64,000 nucleotides of DNA from Saccharothrix obliqua (GTDB lineage Bacteria; Actinomycetota; Actinomycetes; Mycobacteriales; Pseudonocardiaceae): positions 62,001 to 126,000 of the forward strand of contig NZ_JAHXGQ010000007.1 of NCBI RefSeq assembly GCF_019375475.1, in the 5' to 3' direction. Each line of letters starts with the position of its first letter. The stretch's first letter is position 1. The translations under genes were made by a program, and so were the position numbers. Under the pieces are notes generated by a model, which did not search any database, was not told where the DNA came from, and saw nothing but the letters and a program-made list of their open reading frames with translations. This document shows, in pieces, positions 18,450-25,719 of this stretch.

Positions 18450-18532
18450 AGACCTGTACACCCACAGACCGTGATGTAACAAATCGACCCGCAGAGTTAC
18501 GGACTGCACACCAACGGCTACCCTCGGGTCGC

Positions 18533-19051
18533 GTGGGAGCGGTCATCACACCTCAACTGGTCGACGTGGTCGACACCGTCAGCGCGGTACGCAACTACTC
18601 CTCGGGCACTTCCCGGCGGCTCACGACGTGCCGGGTGGAGCACTGGGGGCTGCGCATGGAGTGCCCCACGCCGGAGGACCCGTTCTCCGATTCCGAGGTC
18701 ACGTGGCTGCTGCCGGACCTCGGCCTGCGACTCACCCACCACCGCCCCCGGTCGAGGCACGCGCGCAGCGGGCCGAGCGTGCTCACCGCCGTCCGGGTGC
18801 AGCGCGACGTGCGGTCGTGGCGCACCACGGACCTGCTGCTCGGCCTGGCGGTGCCGGGCGGGACCACGGCGCGCATCGTCCGCTCGGAGGAGTTCGCCGC
18901 CGCCGTCGCGGGCCGCGTCCTCAACCCGGGTGACGCCGACCAGGCGCTGCGCACCGTGCACCGGACCCTGGAGGAGATCAGCCTGCACCGCCACGACCTG
19001 GCCGCCTGGCTGACCCACCGCGGCATCTACGACGCCTGGCCGTCCCTGTAG
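18533..19051 (+). CDS. DUF402-like paralogue lacking the catalytic acids
   Basis: About 172 residues from GTG 18533, with TACCCT 8 nt upstream. The layout matches the preceding gene: WGLRMECPTP parallels GLYMARPVP, VTWLLPDLGLRLTHHR parallels ESWLLPAHGLRVT, and both end with a His-Asp...Trp-Leu motif (HRHDLAAWLTHRGIYDAW versus HGHDAVRWLASQGTVTTW). In the region where the first protein has VDLYLDL and DTDE this one has TDLLLGLAVPG and RSEE, so most metal-binding acids are gone. It is probably a non-catalytic partner or regulator that arose by duplication. The 3' end overlaps coaE by 25 bp. Confidence 0.65.
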   Translation: MGAVITPQLVDVVDTVSAVRNYSSGTSRRLTTCRVEHWGLRMECPTPEDPFSDSEVTWLLPDLGLRLTHHRPRSRHARSGPSVLTAVRVQRDVRSWRTTDLLLGLAVPGGTTARIVRSEEFAAAVAGRVLNPGDADQALRTVHRTLEEISLHRHDLAAWLTHRGIYDAWPSL

Positions 19052-20199
19052 AACGCCGCCATCCGCCCCACAGCGGCAGCCATCCACGGCTCCTTGGCGT
19101 CACCGTAGGCGAACCCCTCCGCGTCGCCCGCGTGGGCGCGTGACAGCCGCAGCTTGACCTCCTCGTACTCGCGGCGGGCCGCCTCGTCGACCCGCAGCCA
19201 GTCCCGGAACCGCAACGCCCAGTCCCACCCGGGCCCGCCTTCCACGCGGAGGTGCAGGTTGACCCGGCGAGCCGGGTCCGTGCCCGCGTGCAACCGCTTG
19301 CCCCAGTCCGCCGGGTCGCCGTACTTGACGGTGTCGTGGCCGACCCCCAACGCCGGGAACCCGGCCGCCGCGAGCGCTTCGGCCAGTTCGTCCGCCTCCT
19401 CCAGCGACGACACGCCCAACTGGAAGTCGAGCACGTCCTTCGCCGCCAGCCCCGGCACGGCCGTGGACCCGATGTGCTCGACCCGCCGCTGCCCGGCGGC
19501 GAACGCGATCCGCCGCCCGATCCGTTCCGCCTGCGCGGGCCAAGTCGGGTCGTACGGCACGACCTTCGGCGGTCCACCGGCATAACGCCGCAACCGCACG
19601 TTGGCCTCGTACGGCGTCAACCGCTCCGCCCACAGCTCGTCGACCCGCGCCAACAGCTGGTCGGGCGCACCCGAGTTGTCCAACCAGACATCAGCCACCG
19701 CCCGCCGGGCGACGTCATCAGCCTGCTTGGCCATCCGGTTGCGCGCGTCCTCCTCCCCCAAGCCACGCAGCACGAGCCGTTCCAACCGCACGGACTCGGG
19801 CGCGTGCACGATCAGCACGAGGTGGTACATCGGCGCCAACCCGTTCTCCACGAGCAACGGCACATCGTGGACGACAACGGCATCATCCGCAGCCGACTCG
19901 ACCAACTCAGCCGTACGAGCAGCGATCTTGGGATGGGTGATCCCGTTCAACACCGCCCGAGCCCCGTCATCACTGAACACGAGGGCAGCAAGCGCACCAC
20001 GGTCCAGAGCACCGGACGACGGGTCGAGCACCCCGTCACCAAACGCGGAAACGATCTCCGCCAACCCAGGAGTCCCCGGCGCGACCACCTCCCGCGCCAA
20101 CCGATCGGCATCGACCACAACAGCCCCGAGATCAGCAAGCCGCTTGGCCACAGTCGACTTACCGGACCCAATGCCCCCCGAGAGGCCCACACGCAACAT
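19027..20199 (-). CDS. coaE: Dephospho-CoA kinase fused to GrpB/UPF0157 domain
   Basis: A protein of 390 residues from ATG 20199. The N-terminal ~200 residues are CoaE: P-loop GLSGGIGSGKSTVAKRLA (6-23), DADRLAREVV, and VHDVPLLVENGL, the lid/substrate segment; it phosphorylates the 3'-OH of dephospho-CoA, the last step of CoA synthesis. The C-terminal ~180 residues are a GrpB/UPF0157 nucleotidyltransferase-like domain (VVPYDPTWPAQAERIGRRI, VEHIGSTAVPGLAAKDVLDF, where G-S-T-A-V-x-G is the signature). This fusion is known in mycobacteria and relatives, where the extra domain influences folding or regulation of CoaE. The stop overlaps the DUF402-like gene tail by 25 bp. Confidence 0.95.
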   Translation of the reverse strand: MLRVGLSGGIGSGKSTVAKRLADLGAVVVDADRLAREVVAPGTPGLAEIVSAFGDGVLDPSSGALDRGALAALVFSDDGARAVLNGITHPKIAARTAELVESAADDAVVVHDVPLLVENGLAPMYHLVLIVHAPESVRLERLVLRGLGEEDARNRMAKQADDVARRAVADVWLDNSGAPDQLLARVDELWAERLTPYEANVRLRRYAGGPPKVVPYDPTWPAQAERIGRRIAFAAGQRRVEHIGSTAVPGLAAKDVLDFQLGVSSLEEADELAEALAAAGFPALGVGHDTVKYGDPADWGKRLHAGTDPARRVNLHLRVEGGPGWDWALRFRDWLRVDEAARREYEEVKLRLSRAHAGDAEGFAYGDAKEPWMAAAVGRMAAFYRDGQAS

Positions 20200-20229
20200 G
20201 CATCAAGTCCACCACAAACACCCACCCCG

Positions 20230-20360
20230 CTGCGTGTCATCCCCGTATGGCCTGCGCGCCAGCGAACCGCGCTTCGCCAGGGAGGGCAAGCACGCTCTTC
20301 GCTTGCCCTCCCTGGCGAAGGGTGGTTGTCTTGACCAGGCCATACGGGGATGACACGCAG
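20230..20360. repeat. Nested perfect inverted repeat (MITE-like or REP-like element)
   Basis: The outer arms at 20230-20254 and 20336-20360 are perfect 25-bp inverted copies (the left begins CTGCGTGTCATCCCCGTATG). Inside them, 20272-20291 and 20301-20320 form a second perfect 20-bp inverted repeat around a 9-nt loop (20292-20300). The spacers between inner and outer arms differ in length (17 and 15 nt). No coding potential is evident. The element sits in the 246-bp gap between coaE and the lipoprotein gene. Confidence 0.85.
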
Positions 20361-20445
20361 CCCGCTCTTCGTCATCCTTGGCGGTCTGCCAAGCGGCGAG
20401 CGTCGCTCTTAAACCCCGCTCTCGAACCCCCGCGCGAAGCCTTCT
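20361..20445. other. Rest of the coaE-lipoprotein intergenic region
   Basis: Contains a short hairpin TTGGC/GCCAA at about 20380-20394 and repeats of CGCTCTT, which also occurs inside the neighbouring nested inverted repeat. No gene is seen. Confidence 0.4.
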
Positions 20446-21072
20446 TCAGGACCCTTCAACCGGCGTCATGCTCTGCACCGCCAACGCCGTGAGGAACGCG
20501 GTCATCCGGTCGTCCGGGGCGTACCCGACCTTGGCACGGGCGACGAACGTCGTCTTGCCCAGCACCCCGACCAACAACCGCTCCCCCGCGGTGCTGATCA
20601 ACACGCCCTTCTGCCGCCCGACGTCGACCTCCGCCGCCGTCGCGCCTTCCTGCTTCTCCGCCTCCACGCCGGCCGAGACCCTCTCCCGCGCGGACGCCTC
20701 GTCGCCGTACTTCGCCAACCCGACGATCAGCGGCGCGGCCGTGAACGACTGGTTCTCCCCCACGTCGTAGTAGCAGTCGACCTTCGCGGTACGCGCGATG
20801 GAGGGCTCCGGCACCCCGATGATCGTGGTCACCTGGCCGGGCACCGCACGCCCGAGGTGCTTGCCGACGACCTCCACCGGCACGATCAACTCGCAGTCCT
20901 CGGGCAGGTCCCGATCAACCATGACCGGTGTCCGGACAACCGTCGTGGACGTCAGGATGGTGGGGATCGCGGGCGCTTGCAGCGCGGGCTTGGGCGCGGA
21001 CGCGCAGCCTCCCAGCACCACGGCCACCACGGCCGCCGAAACCGTTGCGCCACCGAGCATCCGCACACCCAT
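20446..21072 (-). CDS. Predicted secreted lipoprotein, function unknown
   Basis: About 208 residues from ATG 21072 (ATG 21060 is an alternative). A signal peptide with VVAVVLGGCAS gives a lipobox-like L-G-G-C, so lipid anchoring to the outer face of the membrane is likely. Afterwards comes a Thr/Pro-rich linker and a domain beginning DLPEDCELIVPVEVVGKHLG, which recalls the DUF3558-type lipoproteins of actinobacteria (an early Cys, then I/L-x-P-x-x-V-x-x-x-L-G), and later VDCYYDVGENQS, a second Cys that could pair with the first. Function is unknown. It lies downstream of rpsA in the same direction, beyond a terminator hairpin. Confidence 0.75.
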   Translation of the reverse strand: MGVRMLGGATVSAAVVAVVLGGCASAPKPALQAPAIPTILTSTTVVRTPVMVDRDLPEDCELIVPVEVVGKHLGRAVPGQVTTIIGVPEPSIARTAKVDCYYDVGENQSFTAAPLIVGLAKYGDEASARERVSAGVEAEKQEGATAAEVDVGRQKGVLISTAGERLLVGVLGKTTFVARAKVGYAPDDRMTAFLTALAVQSMTPVEGS

Positions 21073-21171
21073 AGGGGTACCGACTTTAGCGCATTCCAAC
21101 CACGTTGGACCGGCTCTCTCACAGCCACTCAGCACTCGGCCACTCAGCCGGCACGGCCCCGCCCCAAGGCA

Positions 21172-21204
21172 AAGGCCCCGCACCCGTTTCCCGGGTACGG
21201 GGCC
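21172..21204 (-). terminator. Terminator of rpsA
   Basis: The arms AGGCCCCGCACCCG and CGGGTACGGGGCCT give a 14-bp stem with one mismatch and a 5-nt loop, 21 bp past the rpsA stop. On the minus strand the stem is followed by TTTGCC. Confidence 0.8.
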
Positions 21205-21225
21205 TCAGCCCTTCACTTACTCAGC

Positions 21226-22716
21226 TCACGCGCCACCGGAGAGCTTCTCGCGGAGCGCCGCGAGCTGCTCGTCACTGGCGAGCGTGCCGCCGGCCTGGGC
21301 CGGGGCGCCGCTGGACGCGGCCGCCGGGGCGTCGCCGCCGGAGGAGTAGTTGGTCTCCCCCGCCGCCTCTTCCTCGGCCGCCGCCGCCTTCGCGACCTGC
21401 TTCATGTGGGCCTCGTAGCGCGTGTGGGCCTCGGCGTACTGCCGCTCCCACTCCTCGCGCTGCTTGTCGAAGCCTTCCTGCCACTCCTGGGTCTCCGGGT
21501 CGAAGCCCTCGGGGTAGATGTAGTTGCCCTGGTCGTCGTACTCGGCGGCCATGCCGTACTGGGTCGGGTCGAACTCGGAGTCGACCGTGAAGCCCTCGTT
21601 GGCCTGCTTGAGCGACAGCGAGATCCGCCGGCGGTCGAGGTCGATGTCGATGACCTTGACCATGACGTCGTCGCCGACCTGGACGACCTGCTCCGGGATC
21701 TCCACGTGGCGCTCGGCCAGCTCGGAGATGTGGACCAGGCCCTCGATGCCCTCGTCCACGCGGACGAACGCACCGAACGGAACCAGCTTGGTGACCTTGC
21801 CCGGCACGATCTGGCCGATCGCGTGGGTCCGGGCGAACTGGCGCCACGGGTCTTCCTGGGTCGCCTTCAGGGACAGCGAGACGCGCTCGCGCTCCATGTC
21901 GACGTCCAGGACCTCGACCGTGACCTCCTGGCCGACCTCGACGACCTCGGACGGGTGGTCGATGTGCTTCCAGGACAGCTCGGAGACGTGCACCAGGCCG
22001 TCCACGCCACCCAGGTCCACGAAGGCGCCGAAGTTGACGATGGAGGACACGACGCCCTTGCGGACCTGGCCCTTCTGGAGCTGGTTGAGGAACTCGCTGC
22101 GCACCTCGGACTGGGTCTGCTCCAGCCAGGCGCGGCGGGACAGGACCACGTTGTTGCGGTTCTTGTCCAGCTCGATGATCTTCGCTTCCAGCTCACGGCC
22201 GACGTACGGCTGGAGGTCGCGCACGCGCCGCATCTCGACCAGCGAGGCGGGGAGGAAGCCGCGGAGGCCGATGTCGAGGATCAGGCCGCCCTTGACGACC
22301 TCGATGACCGTGCCGCGGACCGGCTCGTCCTTCTCCTTGAGGGCCTCGATGGTGCCCCAGGCGCGCTCGTACTGGGCGCGCTTCTTGGAGAGGATCAGCC
22401 GACCTTCCTTGTCCTCCTTCTGGAGAACCAGGGCCTCGACCTCGTCACCGACCTTGACGACCTCGTTCGGGTCGACGTCGTGCTTGATCGACAACTCGCG
22501 CGAGGGGATGACGCCCTCGGTCTTGTAGCCGATGTCGAGCAGGACCTCGTCCCGGTCGACCTTGACGATGGTGCCCTCGACGATATCGCCATCGTTGAAG
22601 TACTTGATGGTCTTGTCGATGGCGGCGAGGAAGTCCTCCTCCGTCCCGATATCGTTGATAGCGATCTGCTGCTTCGGCGCGGTGGCAGCCGGGACAGTGG
22701 TGGTGTCGGTGGACAT
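21226..22716 (-). CDS. rpsA: 30S ribosomal protein S1
   Basis: A protein of 496 residues from ATG 22716 with GGAG 12 nt upstream. Four S1 RNA-binding repeats are visible: GDIVEGTIVKVDRDEVLLDIGYK, then the region from GTVIEVVKGGLILDIG, then GVVSSIVNFGAFVDLGGVDG with VHVSELSW, then GKVTKLVPFGAFVRVDEGIE with VHISELAE (cited in parts). The acidic tail includes an AEEEAAGE stretch and a low-complexity C-terminus. This four-repeat form is the normal actinobacterial S1, which binds mRNA and helps initiation on structured leaders. It is transcribed divergently from the methyltransferase gene and ends in a clear hairpin terminator. Confidence 0.96.
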   Translation of the reverse strand: MSTDTTTVPAATAPKQQIAINDIGTEEDFLAAIDKTIKYFNDGDIVEGTIVKVDRDEVLLDIGYKTEGVIPSRELSIKHDVDPNEVVKVGDEVEALVLQKEDKEGRLILSKKRAQYERAWGTIEALKEKDEPVRGTVIEVVKGGLILDIGLRGFLPASLVEMRRVRDLQPYVGRELEAKIIELDKNRNNVVLSRRAWLEQTQSEVRSEFLNQLQKGQVRKGVVSSIVNFGAFVDLGGVDGLVHVSELSWKHIDHPSEVVEVGQEVTVEVLDVDMERERVSLSLKATQEDPWRQFARTHAIGQIVPGKVTKLVPFGAFVRVDEGIEGLVHISELAERHVEIPEQVVQVGDDVMVKVIDIDLDRRRISLSLKQANEGFTVDSEFDPTQYGMAAEYDDQGNYIYPEGFDPETQEWQEGFDKQREEWERQYAEAHTRYEAHMKQVAKAAAAEEEAAGETNYSSGGDAPAAASSGAPAQAGGTLASDEQLAALREKLSGGA

Positions 22717-22854
22717 TAGGTAGGTGGCTCCGGTACGGATTGGGGTTGTCTGGCCTATGGGTGCAACGCTGCGCGGGAGGCAAGGCTTCCCCCGACGACC
22801 GATCCCTTGGCGTGCACACCGATCATGGGCAGCGCGAACCCACTACGCGGGCGG

Positions 22855-22860
22855 TATCGT
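22855..22860 (+). promoter_or_regulatory. Possible -10 for the methyltransferase gene
   Basis: TATCGT in the rpsA-methyltransferase intergenic region, about 60 nt before the GTG start. No convincing -35 is seen, so this is a weak call. Confidence 0.3.
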
Positions 22861-22920
22861 ACGCGGCCCGGCGACCGCCGGGCAAACCGGTCCGCCCCGC
22901 GTTAACCCTGAAGGAGCAGT

Positions 22921-23751
22921 GTGTCCGACCAGCACGCGAGCGCGGAACGCGCGCTCGGCACCACCGGGATCGCCCAGCGGGACGCGGACGCGGCGGAGTC
23001 CAGGGCGGCGAACCGGGTGTGGTGGGACGCGGACGCCGACGACTACCACGCCGAGCACGGGGGGTTCCTCGGCGCGGCGGACTTCGTGTGGTGCCCGGAG
23101 GGGGTCCGGGAGGAGGACGTCCGGTTCCTCGGCGCCGTCGAGGGCCGCCGGGTGCTGGAGGTCGGGTGTGGTTCGGCGCCCTGTTCCCGCTGGTTGCGGG
23201 CTCGCGGCGCGGAGCCGGTCGCACTCGACATCTCCGCCGGGATGCTCCGGCACGCGGTCGCGGGCAACGCGGCGACGGGCCTGGCCGTGCCGCTGGTGCA
23301 GGCCAGCGCCGACCAGCTCCCGTTCGCCGACGGGAGCTTCGACGCGGCGTGCTCGGCGTTCGGCGGGGTGCCGTTCGTGGCGGACGTGGGCGAGGTGTTC
23401 CGGGAGGTGGCCCGGGTGCTCCGGCCCGGCGCGCCGTGGGTTTTCTCCGTGACTCACCCGATCAGGTGGATTTTTCCCGACGATCCGGGGCCGAACGGAC
23501 TCACCGTGACCCAGTCGTACTTCGACCGGACTCCGTACGTGGAGGTCGATGACACCGGTCGGGCGACGTACGTGGAGCACCACCGGACGCTGGGCGACTA
23601 CGTGCGGGCGCTGGTGGCCGCGGGGTTCGAGTTGCTGGACGTGGTGGAGCCGGAGTGGCCCGCCGGGCACACCCGGACGTGGGGCCAGTGGAGCCCGCTG
23701 CGGGGCCGGCTGTTCCCCGGCACCGCGATTCTGCGGACGCGCAGGCCGTAA
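22921..23751 (+). CDS. Class I SAM-dependent methyltransferase
   Basis: A protein of 276 residues from GTG 22921, supported by GAAGGAG 6 nt upstream. The SAM motif I is VLEVGCGSAPCSRWL (about 77-91), followed by VALDISAGML (motif post-I acidic residue), PLVQASADQLPFADGSFDAACSAF split over motif II, and VARVLRPGAPWVFSV (motif III). This is the Methyltransf_11 layout. The N-terminal RVWWDADADDYHAEHG and the C-terminal HHRTLGDYVRALVAAGFELLD are shared with actinobacterial small-molecule methyltransferases. Substrate unknown. The GNAT gene follows after 9 bp. Confidence 0.88.
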   Translation: MSDQHASAERALGTTGIAQRDADAAESRAANRVWWDADADDYHAEHGGFLGAADFVWCPEGVREEDVRFLGAVEGRRVLEVGCGSAPCSRWLRARGAEPVALDISAGMLRHAVAGNAATGLAVPLVQASADQLPFADGSFDAACSAFGGVPFVADVGEVFREVARVLRPGAPWVFSVTHPIRWIFPDDPGPNGLTVTQSYFDRTPYVEVDDTGRATYVEHHRTLGDYVRALVAAGFELLDVVEPEWPAGHTRTWGQWSPLRGRLFPGTAILRTRRP

Positions 23752-23754
23752 CCT
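23749..23754 (+). promoter_or_regulatory. Possible -10 overlapping the methyltransferase stop codon
   Basis: TAACCT begins at the TAA stop of the methyltransferase gene and is followed by GCCCGC and ATG 23761, giving a possible internal leaderless promoter for the GNAT gene. Chance occurrence cannot be excluded. Confidence 0.3.
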
Positions 23755-23760
23755 GCCCGC

Positions 23761-24690
23761 ATGACCGTCAGTCGGGGGCTGGTGGAGGCGCAGAGCGCGC
23801 GTTTCGCGGGTGTGGACCCGCTGCTGCCCGCGGTGGTGCCGCCGCCGGACGGCGACGTGATCACCGCGGCGCTGCCGGACGGGACGCGTGTCGCGGGCGT
23901 GGTGCGGCGGCAGGTGCACGACCGGATGTCGGCGGCGCGGCTGTGGTCGGCGACCGAGGTGTGGGAGCTGACGCCGCTGCTGGGCGGCGCGGGCGCGGCC
24001 GGGATGGACGCGCTGCTGCGCGCGTGGCGGCGGTGGCTGGACCGGGCGGGTCCCGCGGAGAGCGATTCGGCGTGCGTGCTGACCTGGCCGAGCCGGGACG
24101 TGGCGGCCGGGCGGGCGCTGCTGGACCACGGCCTGGTGCCGCTGTCGGTGATCGCCGTGCGGACCGGGTCGCCGGTGGCGGCGGCCGGCCCCGGCGCGTT
24201 CGCGATCCGCCGCGCCACGCCCGCCGACCTGGACGCCGTGCTGGCGCTCGCGCTGCTGGAGCTGCGTTACTCGGCCATGGTCGGCTCCACGGTCGACCGG
24301 CCGGAGGCGGCGGCGCTCAAGCGGCGGGCGCTGGCGGAGCGGCTGGCCGCGGGCGGTCCGGCGTGGCTGGCCGAGCGGGACGGGATCGCGGTGGCGCTGG
24401 CGGAGTGCGCGCTGGTCACGTCCGAGCCCGGGAACTGGACGTCGACGCGGCTGCCGCCGGGCCGCTGGGGCTACGTGAACTGCGTCTCGGTGCTGCCGGG
24501 CGCGCGTGGCGCGGGCATCGGGCAGCAGCTCATGGCCCATGCGCACCGCGAGCTGCACCGGCTGGGCACGGTCGGCACCTACCTCTACTACAACCCGCCG
24601 AACCCGCTTTCCTCGGTGTTCTGGCCGCGACAGGGCTATCGTCCACTGTGGACCGCGTGGGAGGTCCGCCCCGCCGGGGCCCTGCGGTAG
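23761..24690 (+). CDS. GNAT-family acetyltransferase with N-terminal extension
   Basis: A protein of 309 residues from ATG 23761, nine bases after the methyltransferase stop. The N-terminal ~130 residues look like a degenerate GNAT half (LPDGTRVAGVVRRQ, WPSRDVAAGRALLDHGLVPLS). The C-terminal half is a recognisable GNAT: FAIRRATPADLDAVLALALLE, then NCVSVLPGARGAGIGQQLM (acetyl-CoA loop R-G-x-G-I-G) and YYNPPNPLSSVFWPRQGYR at the end. Double-GNAT proteins are frequent in actinobacteria, with only one half active. The acceptor is unknown. Confidence 0.82.
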   Translation: MTVSRGLVEAQSARFAGVDPLLPAVVPPPDGDVITAALPDGTRVAGVVRRQVHDRMSAARLWSATEVWELTPLLGGAGAAGMDALLRAWRRWLDRAGPAESDSACVLTWPSRDVAAGRALLDHGLVPLSVIAVRTGSPVAAAGPGAFAIRRATPADLDAVLALALLELRYSAMVGSTVDRPEAAALKRRALAERLAAGGPAWLAERDGIAVALAECALVTSEPGNWTSTRLPPGRWGYVNCVSVLPGARGAGIGQQLMAHAHRELHRLGTVGTYLYYNPPNPLSSVFWPRQGYRPLWTAWEVRPAGALR

Positions 24691-24766
24691 CGGCACGCCG
24701 TGCGCGGCGCGCCCCGCCGCGGATCACAACACCTCCGGTTGCGGGTCGGCCGCCCCTACGCCACTA

Positions 24767-24790
24767 TTTGGACTGACCAGTCAGTTCAAA
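24767..24790 (+). promoter_or_regulatory. TetR-type operator in front of the ABC/YhgE/TetR operon
   Basis: A 24-bp imperfect palindrome centred on ACTGACCAGTCAGT, with outer TTTG/CAAA, arms of 11 bp with one mismatch and a 2-bp centre. It ends exactly at the ribosome site (AGAGGGGG) of the first gene. The third gene of the operon is a TetR repressor, so autoregulation is likely. Confidence 0.7.
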
Positions 24791-24804
24791 GAGGGGGTTC
24801 CGCC

Positions 24805-25719
24805 GTGGAGATCCACGCCCAGCGCGTCGGCGTCGCCGGGCCGCACGGCCCGCTGCTCAAGCCGACCAGCCTGCGCGTGCCGCCGGGCGAACTGCTCGTC
24901 GTGGCGGGCCCGCCCGACACGGGGCAGACCGCCCTCGGCCTGGTGTTGTCCGGGCGGCTGCGCCCCAGCTCCGGCGAGGTCACGCCGAGCGCGGGCGAGC
25001 TGCGCGAGCACGTCGTGCTGGTGGACTCGCCCGGCGTGAACGAGCCCGAGGGGTCGCTGTCGCTGGGCGCCGTGGTCGGCGAGGAGCTGGCTATGAACGG
25101 GCAGCGCAGCGGGCGCAAGGCCGTGGCCGACTGGCTGGTGGACCGCGGCGCGGACGAGCACCTCAACACCCGCTACGAGTACGTGCCCGCCGACGTGCGG
25201 TGCGCGGTCATGCTGGAGCTGGCCGCCGAGCGGCCCGGTGCGCGGGTGCTCGTCGTGGACACGCCCGACCGCTACCACGACGACCCCGCCGAGTGGCTGC
25301 GGCTCGCCGGTGAGCGGGTCACGCCGGACCTCTCCGTGGTCGTCCTCTGCACCACCACGTCCGCCGAGCTGCTGGGCGTGCCGGTGGCGCGGATCGGCAC
25401 GGACAACTCCGCTCCCGCCGAGCCGGACCACGCGCCCAAGCACGCCCGGCCGGCGGAGGCAACGCAGCCCGCGTTCGCCCCGGTGTCGGGTGTCTTCGAC
25501 GCCACCAGCCCGCACGCTCCGCCCACCGGGCGACCCACCCCACCGGAGGCCACCCCACCGGAGGCCACCCCACCGGAGGCCACCCCGCAGACCTCGCCGG
25601 CGCCACCCACCGGCGCCTCCCCGGCGAGGCCGACCGACCAGCCCACCGCGAAGACCGACCCGCCGAAGCCGGACACCCCACCGGGCCCGGACAACCACTC
25701 CCCCGAGGAGCCCGCGTGA
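24805..25719 (+). CDS. Degenerate ABC-ATPase-like protein with Pro-rich tail
   Basis: About 304 residues from GTG 24805, with AGAGGGGG about 8 nt upstream. The N-terminal ~190 residues follow the ABC ATPase plan (IHAQRVGVAGPHGPLLKPTS, then LLVVAGPPDTGQTALGLVLS), but the Walker A lysine is Gln (DTGQTA), the Walker B region reads ARVLVVDTPDRYHD rather than LDEP, and no LSGGQ is seen. ATP hydrolysis is therefore doubtful. The last ~100 residues are Pro/Thr/Ala-rich, including three PPEAT units, and probably unstructured. It overlaps the YhgE gene by GTGA. It may act as a regulatory or nucleotide-sensing subunit for that membrane protein. Confidence 0.72.
   Translation: MEIHAQRVGVAGPHGPLLKPTSLRVPPGELLVVAGPPDTGQTALGLVLSGRLRPSSGEVTPSAGELREHVVLVDSPGVNEPEGSLSLGAVVGEELAMNGQRSGRKAVADWLVDRGADEHLNTRYEYVPADVRCAVMLELAAERPGARVLVVDTPDRYHDDPAEWLRLAGERVTPDLSVVVLCTTTSAELLGVPVARIGTDNSAPAEPDHAPKHARPAEATQPAFAPVSGVFDATSPHAPPTGRPTPPEATPPEATPPEATPQTSPAPPTGASPARPTDQPTAKTDPPKPDTPPGPDNHSPEEPA
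25540..25584 (+). repeat. Three 15-bp tandem repeats inside the Pro-rich tail
   Basis: The unit CCACCGGAGGCCACC occurs at 25540, 25555 and 25570 without change and encodes PPEAT repeats. Identical copies suggest recent slippage; copy number may vary between strains. Confidence 0.9.

Noticed and set aside
25540..25584. 15-bp tandem repeat as a regulatory site
   Set aside because: It lies inside a coding Pro-rich tail in frame and simply encodes PPEAT repeats.
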